This document shows, one piece after another, positions 1 to 10,240 of a stretch of 64,000 nt of DNA; the first letter of the stretch is position 1, and every line of letters starts with the position of its first letter. The notes beneath the pieces were generated by a model. It saw nothing but the letters and a program-made list of their open reading frames with translations, had not been told where the DNA came from and ran no database searches. The DNA is from Xiphydria camelus (Eukaryota; Arthropoda; Insecta; Hymenoptera; Xiphydriidae), in contig OY783195.1 in the NCBI GenBank assembly GCA_963678675.1, positions 20,354,912 through 20,418,911 of the forward strand, in the 5' to 3' direction. Both the position numbers and the translations under genes were made by a program.

Positions 1-283
1 CCCGATTGGTGCGGCGGGTCGCACGGTTCGGGTAGCTGCGCCACTACTCGTACGCGCCGGTCCGCTGGCCGGGCGCGTTAAGCAGCCGTCTATCCGCGTG
101 CTCGCTTTTACATTAAGGGCCGGTTTTACCAACAGGTATAAACGCGGTATAGCGCTATACTGAGAATATAACCATAAGGCTTATTGCTGGTTATTCTCAG
201 TATAGCACTATACCGCGTTTATACCGTGTTGGTAAAACCGGCCCTTAATCTAGAACTAGCTATTACTAAGGTGTCGCACGACA
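1..283 (-). repeat. 3' LTR of gypsy element (partial, carries a nested MITE)
   Basis: Positions 1-112 match 8245-8356 at about 95 percent. Positions 249-283 match the LTR end at 8362-8396. Between them a 128-bp palindrome (117-244) interrupts the LTR at a duplicated TTAA. The remainder of this LTR lies before the window. Confidence 0.9.
117..244. mobile_element. 128-bp palindromic TTAA MITE inside gypsy LTR
   Basis: The element is an almost perfect hairpin with termini GGGCCGGTTTTACCAACA, flanked by TTAA at 113-116 and 245-248. The intact LTR copy at about 8356 shows the empty site. A sister copy lies at 38300-38425. TTAA duplication suggests mobilisation by a piggyBac- or Kolobok-type transposase. 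Confidence 0.9.
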
Positions 284-285
284 AC

Positions 286-296
286 TCTCCCCCCTT
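286..296 (-). other. Polypurine tract of gypsy element
   Basis: On the minus strand AGGGGGGAGAG sits two bases before the 3' LTR start TGTCGTGCG, the expected place for the plus-strand primer. Confidence 0.8.
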
Positions 297-424
297 CGAA
301 GGCGCGAGTCCCACGGGGAGTTAAGCCACTGGTTACACTACGCTTATCGAAATTGATCTTATGTTATCCTAAATTACAGGCTAATTAATAAAATGAATAC
401 TTGCTAACTTAGCTAAAATATAAC

Positions 425-545
425 AATTTTTCATACTTGGAATTAAGCGCACACTTGCACTTAAAATTGCAATTTTTCCACACTTGGAATTAAGCGCACA
501 CGCATTCAAAATTACAATTTTCCGCACTTGGAATGAAGCGCACAC
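425..545. repeat. Short tandem repeat in gypsy 3' non-coding region
   Basis: About 2.5 copies of a ~55-bp unit with the core CACTTGGAATTAAGCGCACAC occur here. The array continues at 3184 after the inserted element, which proves that 548-3179 interrupted it. Confidence 0.8.
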
Positions 546-865
546 TTGAGTAGCCCATATGCAAAACCCGCCATGTGTTTCATAACAAAATTTAGGGTAT
601 TAACGAAAAACGTATAAGCAAATAAAAATAAGATTTGGAAAATATTTTAGTTATTGAAAAAATTGAAAATAATTATTGTAAATCTTTAAAATAGTCACCT
701 ATAATCCTATAAATAATAGAATTAAGTTATTTAGGTTTGTATTTTTTGTTCATAGCGTGTTTTGCAAGCGTATTATGTATATAGCAGGTTTTGCAAATCA
801 TCAACGCCGTATTGGCTTTTAATAACTTGCAAAACCCGCTATTTTCGATCATTTCGGGCTTAATA

Positions 866-881
866 TTATTGCTTTATTTAA

Positions 882-930
<49 letters not shown>

Positions 931-931
931 G
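866..931. repeat. (ATT)n microsatellite
   Basis: This is an uninterrupted run of TTA/ATT trinucleotides inside the 548-3179 element. Confidence 0.95.
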
Positions 932-1201
932 CAATTAACCAAATAAATATTTTAGAAAAATTAATAGTTAAAGCATAATTTATTATTATTCAAAGAAAAA
1001 GTAGTGAAAAACAAAAAATACAAACATTGAAAATTAAAAAAAGGTGTGAGTGCCGTTGTACTCACGGAGGATGTGTAAACATCTTACAATTATCTGCGGT
1101 CTGAGTTTAATTGGGGAATATGACGTCGTAGTTCGACATAAAGAAGTTTAATTTTTTCTATAATAAAATATTTATTATTATTATATTAGATTTATAACTT
1201 A

Positions 1202-2475
1202 CTAGCAGCCCGTCCCGGCTTCGCACGGGTAGATTGTGGATTGATTTTGTCCATCCACCATTGTTTAAATACATTTTTAATACAAAACTTTTAGTATTTT
1301 TCCCGGGCTACGCAATGGTCATATTGGATTTGACCTTGACCATGACCTTCAAGGTTATATCAAGGTCAAATTAATTTTTTTTCACGTTCAAATGTGTCCT
1401 TGACCATTTTTTTCATGTTACCTTTATTGTCAGCGGAGTTCAAATTTAGGTCAAGTATAGTTCGACTTTTTGAACACCCTGTATAAGATTTACTAACTCA
1501 GAAACCTTCGCGGATATGCGTCCAACTGTTCCCCAAATTTTCATCGCAATCGGATGAACGGTTTAGGAAGACATAATAATCATCCGTACCGGTACTTTTT
1601 GAACACCTTTTATAAGATTTACTAATCAGAAACCTTCGCGGGCATGCGTCCAACCATTCCCCAAAGTTTCATCGCAATCGGATGAACGGTTTAGGAAGGC
1701 ATAATAATCATCCGTACCGGTACTTTTTGAACACCCTGTATAAGATTTACTAACTCAAACCTTCGCGGATATGCGTCCAAATGTTCCCCAAATTTTCATC
1801 GCAATCGGATGAACGGTTTAGGAAGGCATAATAATCATCCGTACTGGTACTTCTTGAACACCCTGTATAAGATTTACTAACTCAGAAACCTTCGCGGGCA
1901 TGCGTCCAACCATTCCCCAAAGTTTCATCGCAATCGGATGAACGGTTTTGGAAGGCATAATAATCATCCGTACCGGTACTTTTTGAACACCCTGTATAAG
2001 ATTTACTAACTCAAACCTTTTCGCGGGCATGCGTCCAACCATTCCCCAACTTTTCATCGCAATCGGATGAACGGTTTAGGAAGGCATAATAATCATCAGT
2101 ACCGGTACTTTTTGAACACCTTTTATAAGATTTACTAACTCAGAAACCTTCGCGGGCATGCGTCCAACCATTCCCCAAAGTTTCATCGCAATAGGATGAA
2201 CGGTTTAGGAAGGCATAATAATCATCCGTACCGGTACTTTTTGAACACCCTGTATAAGATTTACTAACTCAGAAACTTTCGCGGGCATGCGTCCAACCAT
2301 TCCCCAAAGTTTCATCGCAATCGGATGAACGGTTTAGGAAGGCATTTGATATTACCTTAAAGGTCACGGTCAAGGTCAAATCCAATACGACCACTGGGTA
2401 GCCAAGGGAAATTCCTTAAAGTTTTGTATTAAACATTTTTCTCTAAAATATTTTCCCGTTGAGATAATCCAGCTT
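1202..2475 (-). mobile_element. Helitron copy A (minus strand, 5' end unclear)
   Basis: On the minus strand it ends with the Helitron 3' signature, a CCCGT...ACGGG hairpin followed by GCTGCTAG and a flanking T. The body has about seven tandem 129-bp units (CCGTTCATCCGATTGCGATG core, 1495-2345). A module read TTGACCTTGACC...GATTATCTC follows to about 2475, as in copy B. The TCTATATATA 5' start is not found, so this end is truncated or replaced. It was inserted after the surrounding TIR element. Confidence 0.82.
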
Positions 2476-3327
2476 GCGCGAATAGTATGCGCAGTACCGC
2501 CACACACACACTGACGCAGTCACATCTACATGACTTACGTCTGACGCTCAATTTCCCAAGAAGGTCGTACCGCAGAGCCATAGCATAGATGTTTACACAT
2601 CAAAAAAATTAAGTCATAGACTCTGCGTCATCTTCAGGGAGTTCGAGGTCACTATTATTGGTGCAACTGTCATCGTCATCACCATTATTGTTAACAGTAG
2701 CGGCTGTATCATTTTCCTCCGAAGCAGAAAAGATGTCGTTATAGAACTGCAACTTTTCATTTTCATTCCAGTCAAGAATTTGAGATACTTGCCTAGCCTA
2801 TAGAGATCAGTGAATGAAACTGCAATGCAAACAAATGACGACGTGTTAAAACAAACAACCTTAAAAGACCGCGAAATCTAAGAATAACTAGTTTTGCAGC
2901 CGTATTCCCAATATACCTAGCAGTCACACACATTATCGAATATAACGCACTTTGCACGCGTTCAAACGTTTAGCCGACTTTGCATCTGTACACCTCATGC
3001 ATATAGCGGCTTTTGAAAATGTACCCACTTTTTCGATTCGATTTTAAATAGGTAATAGCGCGTTTTTCAGCTCAAAATATGTTCAAGTAGTTAGCTTTGA
3101 CCTTTTAGAAGACAGTGGTGCCAAAATATCTCAATTATTATTTTTTTGGCATATAGCGGGTTTTGCATATGGGCTACTCACTTGCACTCAAAGTAAATAC
3201 ACACTTACAATTACATTACAATACAATAAAGCAATTACACACAAATAAAATACAAATAAATAAAAATAAAATTATACGTAATCTCAAAGTCATCCACCAC
3301 TTTGGCTAGCTTTTCCGGTCCTCCTCT

Positions 3328-6256
3328 CTACGGGTCGGAGGCAGTTTCTCCGTTCCCACGGGGATGAAGATTGTAGTTGTGCTCAACTACGGGGAGGTCC
3401 ATCGGATGAGACTGCGTTTCCTTCCGTGGCCTACCGCGTCCCCTCCGGGGAAGTGGTGACTGAGGTGCGTCCGCGTCTACAAGATCGCTTCGGGATGGAT
3501 TGTCTTCCGTCTGCGGGCTTGGGTACGCCGGTTTAAGTTGAGATTGGTGCACCTTGACCGTAACTCCGTTACAGTTGATCAGGTAAACGCCACCGCCCAA
3601 GGACGTAGTGACGTCGAAAGGCCCTTCCCAACGAGGTGAAAAACCTGCGTGGAACGCTTAGCCAGCGTTGGAGAGAGGGTGTGTCTTGGAATAAACCCGG
3701 TCCCCAGGTTGGTACCGCGGACTTCCCCGTCCTCGGATGGTTGATCCTTGGTGTAGAGCTTCTGGTGAGCCCTGGCTGCCTCGACTCGTTCAATGCGAGG
3801 AGTTCGGGGTTGTTCCTGTAGCGCGAGTAGTCCCCACTCCCCAGGGCGAGTAAGGTTTCGCCCGAGGAGAAGTTCCGGCAGAGTTTGCCCCGTAGCCGCA
3901 TTGCGCCGTCTGCGCAAGTTAAATAGGATTCTTTTGGAAGGTGACGGTCCCAGGTAGAGTGGCGTCCAGCTGCCAAATGTATGCCTAGCCCCTTCTTTAT
4001 TTCTTGGTTTCGCCGCTCTGTCGGGTTGGCGCGAGGGTGATACACCGGGGTGGTCCATACGTCCGCGCCCCAACGTTGACAACTAGCGGCCCATTCTCGG
4101 CTGGTGAATTGCGGCCCGTTGTCGGAGAGGATTTCCTTCGGGTATCCCCAGCGAGGCCAGACTTCCCGCTCCAGAGTGTCGATAACCCGTTGAACGTCCG
4201 TCGATCCCATGGGATGAGCCTCGGGATACCTGGAGAAGAGATCCGTAACAACGAGAATAAAATGCTTACCTCGACTGGTACGTGGGTAGCCCATGAGATC
4301 CAGGGCGACGGTTTTCCAGGGTTCTTGTGGCTGCCGGGGTCGTTAGATATCCCATCCGTTCCCGCGGGTAGCCTTGAAGCACGCGCAGAGGTGGCATCCC
4401 CTGATGAAACCTCGTACGTCTTGGCGCAAGCCTTTCCAATGGAAGTACTTCTGGATGCTCCTTGTCGTTTCCGCATCTCCGGGATGATCGGCCAGATCAT
4501 GGTACTCGAAGAGTACCCGTTGCCTGGTTGCGGCGGGGACTACGAGCTGGTTTACTCCTTCCGGAGTAACCCGAAGCAAGGTCTAGTCGTTTACGAGGAA
4601 TCCGGCGTTTGATGTGTCTCCTCCCTTGAGGCATGACTGGGCAAGTTGGTTGGTTTCCTTGTCCAGTTGCTGCTCGGCCTCAATTTCTTCTCGTAGGTTG
4701 GGGAGAGCGAGGTTGTTGAGGTGGGGACCCGGCGGCAGCATGCGCTCGGTGTCGCCCGGCTCGTCTAGCACTTCCGTACCCGTAGGCTGGCGGGATAGCG
4801 CGTCTGGCAGCTCGTTGAGGCGGTAGTGCTCGAGCCTGAAGGCGAACTTCTGTAGCAACAATGCCCTACGAGTGAGCTTGGCCCGGTGGTCCTTCATGCT
4901 TTTGAGCCAGAGAAGCACCCGATTGTCCGTCCGGAGTGTAAATTCCCGGTCCTCCAGGAAGGGTCAGTACTTCTTGATGGCCCAGATAATTGCCAGACAC
5001 TCCTGCTCGTCACAATGGTAACGGCTCTCCGCGGGGCTGATCTTTGCGCTGGCGTAACTTATTACCCGCCTACCGCCTTCGGGTTTCTCCTGGTAGAGTA
5101 CTGCACCCATTCCAAGTGCACTGGCGTCGGTCTGCAACACGTACGGGAGTCTAGGGTCTGGCCGGCTAAGGGCCAGTTCTCGCGTAAACAGTTTCTTTGT
5201 TCTTCCAAAGGCCTCCTCTGTCTCCCGTGTCCAAGTCCACTTGACCTTGTCACTTAGGAGGGTGGTGAGGGGGGCTGCGGTTCCCGCGAAGTCGGGAACG
5301 TACTCCCGGAGCCAGTTGCACTTCCCGATAAATTGTTGCAGCTCTTTGCGGTTTTTGGGGGTCTCGGCCTCCGTGATGGCCTTCACATGGTCGTCTTGGG
5401 CCCGGTTGCCATTGGGACCAATTGTATGTCCGAGGTACTTCAGCTCCGCTGCCCCGAAGTGACACTTCGCCAGGGTACAGGTGAGACCATGTAGGGTGAG
5501 GCGTTCGAAGACTGCGCGGAGATGATCCAGGTGCTCCTTCCAGTTCCTGGAGTAGACGATGATGTCATCGAGGTAGGCCAGGCAGAAACGCCGGAAGTGA
5601 CCAGTCAATACCTCCTGACTCATATGGCGTTGGAAGGTGCCAGGCGCTCCTTTAGGGCCGAACGGCATGACCCGGAACCTGTACTGGCCTCCGTCCGGTG
5701 AAGAGAAAGCCGTGAGCGGTTTAGAGCTTTCGGCCATGGGTACTTGCCAGTACCCGCTCTTCAAATCCAGGGTGCTGAAGACTTCCGTATCGCCGAGATC
5801 CTTCAAGGCTTCCTGGATGATCGGTAGCTCCTGGGTGGCCCCTTCCGTGGCGTCGTTAAGTCTCCGATAGTCTATGCAGAAGCGCACTGTGCCATCCTTC
5901 TTGGGGGCGAGAACTATCGGAGAGTTGTATGGCGAGGAGGTTCGCTCGATGACGTGATCTGCCAGCATTTCTTCGATCTGCTCCTGAATGAGCCTCTTCT
6001 TCTGATCCGAATATCAATAGTTGCCTAATCGGATCGGGCGGTTATCGCGGAGCCTGATTTCGTGGCAGATTGTTCGGGTTTGTCGTGGGCCTCCGCCTCT
6101 GAAGAAGCACTCGGCGTGCTCATCCAGGAGAGATCGGAACTCCGCGTCGTACGGGGGTGGAAAGTCATGCTTCGTCTCGTTGTTCCAAGTAGACTCGATT
6201 TCGTTGAGTGGGTCCCAGGAATATGAATTTCTGGCCGTAGTCTTGAACCACAGCAT
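3328..6256 (-). pseudogene. Gypsy pol remnant: RT, RNase H, integrase
   Basis: Domains follow in order on the minus strand. First is reverse transcriptase (VLAPKKDGTVRFCIDYRRLN, the YLDDIIVYS catalytic box near 5550). RNase H follows (LQTDASALGMGAVLYQ, SRYHCDEQECLAI). Integrase comes last, with an HHCC finger (HDLADHP, CHLCACFKA) and a DDE core (VVTDLFSRYPEA, LSDNGPQFTSREW). A C-terminal GPY-like module is near 3590-3530 (VKVHQSQLKPAY). In-frame stops lie at 6014-6016, 4964-4966, 4583-4585 and 4343-4345. The first two look like CGA-to-TGA changes. After the integrase core the homology moves through two other frames, so at least two frameshifts exist. Domain order RT-RNase H-integrase defines Ty3/gypsy. 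No envelope gene is visible after integrase. Confidence 0.9.
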
Positions 6257-7667
6257 GATGTCGTAGCCAAGAGTATCCCAAGATGAGATCTTCGTTGAGG
6301 GTGTCGCTGACGAGGAACTCGCCGGGATATGCGTTGCCTTCTATCACCACCGGAATGTTGATGCTTCCAAGTAATGGTAATTCTCCGGAGTTACTCGCCA
6401 GGTGTGCCGTGGAAGGGCAAGGTCGTAGATGCCCCCTTTGGCTCGTGTCAAGAAGTCGGAAATGGAGAAAGTTTTGGCTGGCTCCTGAGTTCAACAGCGC
6501 GACCGCAGGCACTCCCAGTACCTTTGCCTGGAGGTAGGGCAAGTCTTGTGACGGCAGACGAGCGTTCCCTACTGTGGGGTGGTGGGTACTGTGGGCGTCG
6601 GCAGCCGTAGGGAATGTTGCCGAGTTCCGCCAGTTTTCCGGTCCATTTCTTTGCTCGATTCGCTTCTTTTCGGCGAGGACTGGGCAGTCCTTGTGCATGT
6701 GCCGTTCGGGACAAAACCAACACTTTGGTATGGTTGCGTCTCGTTTCTCCCCTTTGGTGTTGGTGCCGGCGTTGTTGCCGCTGGTGCAGGAAGAGTTGCG
6801 CGTAGTTGTTTCCTCCTTCTTCGGGGCCTTAACTGTTTCATCGGTTTCGGCCTCGAGAGCGCGTTGTAGGAGTTCCTCGAAGTCGAGTGGTCGCGTAGGG
6901 CGGACAGCTCGTCGCATGGAGACCTTCATGGTCTCTAGCAGGGTCGCCACTATCTCCCGATCACTGGCTTCCGGTTGTACCCTTTGGAATAGTAAGTATT
7001 TTTGTTGGAGAAACGGTCCCACGCTCTCCTGCTCCCCTTGCTTCCTCGAGTATAGTTGAGCCTTCAAACGGAGGATAACGTCGCTGCTCCCGTACCGTGC
7101 CCGTAGTAGCCCTTTGAATTTGGGCCACGAGAGGCGTAGGCTTTTGTAGCAGGCCCACCACTTCCCTGCGTCTTCCTTCAGTGCCTGTCCAGCCTTACGG
7201 GTCCACAGGCTCTCCTCCATGTGATGACGTTCAAAGTATTCCTCACATTCCTCCAGGAACACTTTGGGATCCTCGTAGTCCGTTCCCGCGAACTCGGGTA
7301 TCGGAATACTAGGTGCGGCCATGATGCGCATTAACTTCCGCCATTCCGCAACCAGGGCTTTGGTGTCGGGTTCCTTTGGGGAGACTGCCGGGGCTTGCCC
7401 TCCGGTAGACGGAGCGTTACCCGATGTCGCCGTGTCTCCCAGTGGTACGTGCTGCCCCGTTGGTCGGGCCGGAAGATCAGCCAGACGTCTCGTCAGTTCC
7501 CTGGTCTCTATGTCCTCGTTGTCCTCATTGTCCTCATTGTCGCTCAAACTGGGTGCTGAGCGTGACCTGGGCGCCACCGGGTGTTTATTCCCACTCCCGG
7601 AAGTGGTCTTTTTACAGGATCGTCCCGGTGCTCTCCTAACGTCGGGAGTCCGATTGAGATTCGGCAT
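6165..7667 (-). pseudogene. Gypsy gag with protease (open frame, catalytic Asp lost)
   Basis: The likely start is ATG 7667-7665 (MPNLNRTPD), 66 bp past the primer-binding site; the open frame extends further upstream only through the LTR. The product is about 500 residues. It has an Asn/Asp/Glu-rich N-terminus, a retrotransposon gag core (PIPEFAGTDYEDPKVFLEEC to KWWACYKSLRL), a degenerate zinc knuckle (CWFCPERHMHKDC) and a retropepsin-like domain at the C-terminus. The expected D-T/S-G active site reads LLNSGAS, with codon AAC at 6491-6489 giving Asn in place of Asp. Pol follows in another frame with about 90 bp of overlap, as expected for frameshift expression. Nucleocapsid and protease are known roles in the family; the inactivity is my inference. 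Confidence 0.85.
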
Positions 7668-7732
7668 CTCGGGTCGTGCGGTTGGCGGGCAGCTACTGCT
7701 GCTCGACTCTTCGTTGTTCTTTTGAAGAGTTG

Positions 7733-7748
7733 CCCACGTTGGGCGCCA
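7733..7748 (-). other. Primer-binding site (tRNA-Lys type)
   Basis: The plus strand reads CCCACGTTGGGCGCCA, which equals the 3' end of an insect tRNA-Lys including CCA. On the element strand this is TGGCGCCCAACGTGGG, three bases after the 5' LTR. It indicates tRNA-Lys primed minus-strand synthesis. Confidence 0.88.
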
Positions 7749-7751
7749 AAA

Positions 7752-8396
7752 TGTCGTGCGCCACGGAGAGAGCGCGGCGTGGAAACTCGTCCGACGAATT
7801 CCGCTGGGGTACTCGGACCTCACGGCGAGGGTTCGGAGTCTTGAAAAAGACTTCCCGAGCCGGGAGGGGCGGCGGCGAAAAGCCTATCCGGCGGACTCTG
7901 CTCGAGCGCTCGGGCCTCACGGCGAGGGTCCGGAGTCTTGATAAAGACTGCCGAGTCGGGAGGGCGGACGGCGGACGGCTGGTCTAACGGCTCCTCTGGC
8001 GAGCTCGAGCCTCACGGCGAGCGGTGTAGTCTTGAGAAAGACTGTGCGTCGGGAAGGGGAACAGCGAAAAAAGCTAGCTCGAGTGTCCTTCGTCCTTTAC
8101 TGCGAATGAGTTGGAGCCTTGAAAAAGACTGCCTGTCCCCGCGATCGGGGCCCCTTATATCTATGCCTTACCCTACTACGCTACCGCTACGCTTCCCCTC
8201 GATTGGTGGACCGTGGTTGAGTGGGGGACTGGCCCAAGGCGCGCCCCGATTGGTGCGGCGGGTCGCACAGTTCGGGTAGCTGCGCTACTACTCGTACGCG
8301 CCGGTCCGCTGGCCGGGCGCGTTATGCAGCCGTCTATCCGCGTGCTCGCCCTTACACTAAATCTAGAACTAGCTATTACTAAGGTGTCGCACGACA
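7752..8396 (-). repeat. 5' LTR of gypsy element (645 bp)
   Basis: The repeat runs from TGTCGTGCG to GTGTCGCACGACA and matches the partial LTR at 1-283. It contains four copies of a 16-bp palindromic module of type AGTCTTGAAAAAGACT, near 7837, 7934, 8028 and 8115. A primer-binding site lies next to it at 7733-7748. The same LTR family recurs diverged at about 18037-18485 and as a solo LTR at 21145-21676. Confidence 0.92.
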
Positions 8397-9079
8397 ACTC
8401 GACCCACTTGGTTTTGATCCGAGCTATCAGTATTACCATGAAATTACAGGAAGCTTCAGCGAACGGGGTGCTCCAACCGATATGCAACCAGCGTTGCTGG
8501 CCTGTAAGTTATGCCCCGGGTTGTATATCTCTAGATGTAGTCTACCGAATTCTATCAACATAGACTTATTAGAATCCTGGTATCAAAATGATGTTAATGA
8601 ACGTATCTTTGCATGTTAAAGTGCCCCAGCTCCAGAAATATTGAAACTTTTTGTACAGGTATAAACGATCGGCGGAGTAAAAGTATCGGTAGTACCCCTT
8701 TGTCCTTGGCGTGGGGAACTAACGTTTCCCTTGATCATTAAGTATTCGAGTTATTCAACTGGACTATAACAAATGGAGTAACAGTGTTTATATTCCTCGG
8801 GTGCTAAAGCTTGTCATCCTCTTTCTTTATCGTGTAGTCTTGTTATTTAAGTTATATCAAAGGAAATATCAAAGAGCTTTTATTTTTTGAAAAGTATCTC
8901 TGAGCAGTAAAACTAATAACAAGTTCACACTTAGAGCTGCCTTTCATTGAAATCAATGTTTACAAGAATTATATAGCTACTTAGAATTATGTAGATATTT
9001 TTTCGTTGTATCAACGAAAGTATGATAAATTGGTTGAAGCGTGATTAGCTATTAAGCGTACAAACTTCTTTCTCTTCAG
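8397..9079. other. CASK intron with a fragment of the 13747-14680 repeat family
   Basis: No gene is visible. Positions about 8625-8700 (CCAGAAATATTGAAAC, AACGATCGGCGGAGTAAAAG) match 14130-14200, the centre of another repeat. The rest is AT-rich intron ending in the branch and pyrimidine region of the 9080 exon. Confidence 0.6.
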
Positions 9080-9244
9080 GGGATCACTCTTAAAATGAAT
9101 GAAGATGGAAAATGTGTGGTGGCGCGAATTATGCACGGCGGAATGATTCACAGACAAGCGACGCTGCATGTCGGTGACGAAATTAGAGAGATTAATGGGA
9201 TTCCGGTAGCCAATCAATCTGTCAACGCCTTGCAAAAGATTCTC
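9080..9244 (+). CDS. CASK: CASK exon: first part of PDZ domain
   Basis: This internal exon encodes 55 residues from [10 protein letters not shown] to ALQKIL, the N-terminal two thirds of the CASK PDZ domain. The GITLKM carboxylate-binding strand and the [11 protein letters not shown] core are both visible. CASK is a membrane-associated guanylate kinase scaffold at synapses and cell junctions, and its PDZ binds C-terminal tails of neurexin- and syndecan-type proteins. The exon is preceded by a pyrimidine-rich tract ending in CAG (9077-9079) and followed by the donor GTAAGT. Both borders are phase 0. The reading continues exactly into the exon at 21961, so this is a spliced exon of one gene. 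The upstream kinase and L27 exons are outside the window. A decayed antisense gypsy element ends 683 bp upstream. Reading and orthology are near certain from sequence conservation. Confidence 0.96.
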
Positions 9245-9419
9245 GTAAGTATTCCATCTGCTTATTCAATTATTTAATATATTCAATGTAGTATTCATTT
9301 CTTACTATTACTAAGAATCCTATATTATGAATATCTATCTGCTATATGGTAAATTCAATAAAATTGATGATGATGTCTAAAGGAAACACGAAGAAAGTGT
9401 GTGACCTACTATCTCATAA

Positions 9420-10240
9420 CATACTTCTCGTAAAGGGTCCCCCTTAAATAGGTAAGTGAAGTTCAATCGTGAAGTTTTGAATAATAGTGTATAATTTTTA
9501 GAAGTGATAAGAAATAATCATTCGGGTTTCTTCGATAAAATTCCCCAAGTATTTAAAAATCGGTATCCGATTTTTCATTCACTATTATTTAAACCTTCAA
9601 ATAATTCACTATTACTCGCAACTTCTCGATTTCGAGGTTAGACGAAACACTCCGATCTCCCGAATTGACAGCTCCGGAATATTAGACGTTTGACACTCTT
9701 CGCTCTTCGCTCGTACATGCAGCGCAACCTTCCGAAGCCAACTCTAATTATAAATGACTAGAACACCGTTAACACACTAACGAAGTCAAATCCCAGGAAA
9801 GTCTATAACCGTTGTGTTTGGGATTAAAGATCCTGTATATGTCATGGCAATATTCCGTAACATCTAAATACTCTAATAACACCGCGCACAGTACAGCATT
9901 TAATATTTACAGTAAAATTCTTTATTAATACTTACTGGCAGCTTCAATCGGAGTGGATTAATTCACTGCACAAATTTACACGTACCGTATGTTTAGGCCG
10001 AACGAAACAAGCTTTGATACCTATATTACCGATACTTTGTATTCGCAAAATCACGATTTCGAGGTTAGGCGTTTCTATCTCTCAAATTGACAGCTCTATC
10101 GGGAAATCAGACTACAATATTTTTGCTCTCACCCAGCACATACAGCGCACTCTTCTCAAGCCAACTCTAACCATCGAATTCGCTACCGTCGGCAAAGTAT
10201 CGGCAATATAGGAGGTATCGACGTGACGTCACGAGGTATT
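9420..10240. repeat. Remnant of the CCGTATGTCC foldback family
   Basis: Two direct copies (about 9620-9745 and 10045-10165) of the GATTTCGAGGTTAG ... AATTGACAGCTC module occur here, with a left-end-like segment (GTACCGTATGTTTAGG) near 9985. The same modules form intact inverted-repeat elements at 27569-28400 and 40314-40711. This copy is rearranged and has no clean ends. Confidence 0.65.

Larger units (their letters stand above)
548..3179. mobile_element. 2.6-kb TIR element with 4-bp ACTT duplication, superfamily unknown
   Basis: Termini are GAGTAGCCCATATGCAAAAC at 548 and its inverse ending GGGCTACTC at 3179, matching over about 24 bp. ACTT is duplicated at 544-547 and 3180-3183. Removing the element restores the gypsy 3' repeat (GCGCACACTTGCACT). 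Further copies of the terminal word GCAAAACCCGC and relatives (TATAGCRGGTTTTGCA) lie subterminally near 770-840 and 3000-3165, typical of transposase-binding arrays. No transposase frame is seen; the interior is AT-rich plus a nested Helitron. A 4-bp duplication and G-A-G ends would fit Sola- or Ginger-like groups, but this is only a guess. Confidence 0.8.
1..8396 (-). mobile_element. Decayed Ty3/gypsy LTR retrotransposon, antisense to CASK
   Basis: On the minus strand the element reads 5' LTR (8396-7752), tRNA-Lys-type primer-binding site, gag/protease, pol (RT, RNase H, integrase), a long non-coding 3' part, a polypurine tract, then the 3' LTR, which is cut by the window edge (283-1). The LTRs begin TGTCGTGCG and end CGCACGACA. 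Over about 110 comparable bases they differ at roughly five positions, so the copy is moderately old. Pol has at least four in-frame stops and at least two frameshifts, and the protease active site is altered, so the copy is dead. A 2.6-kb DNA element (548-3179) and a 128-bp TTAA element (117-244) inserted into it later. The target duplication cannot be read because the left end is off the window. Confidence 0.93.

Noticed and set aside
1818..2057. Repeated 79-codon minus-strand frame
   Set aside because: It arises from Helitron 129-bp tandem units; noted as a curiosity, not a gene.
320..3300. Envelope gene downstream of gypsy integrase
   Set aside because: After removing the inserted TIR element only about 350 bp of AT-rich repeat remains between integrase and the polypurine tract; no envelope-like frame exists.
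3636..5870. Several + strand frames opposite the gypsy pol region
   Set aside because: They are antisense shadows of pol; no domain is recognised.
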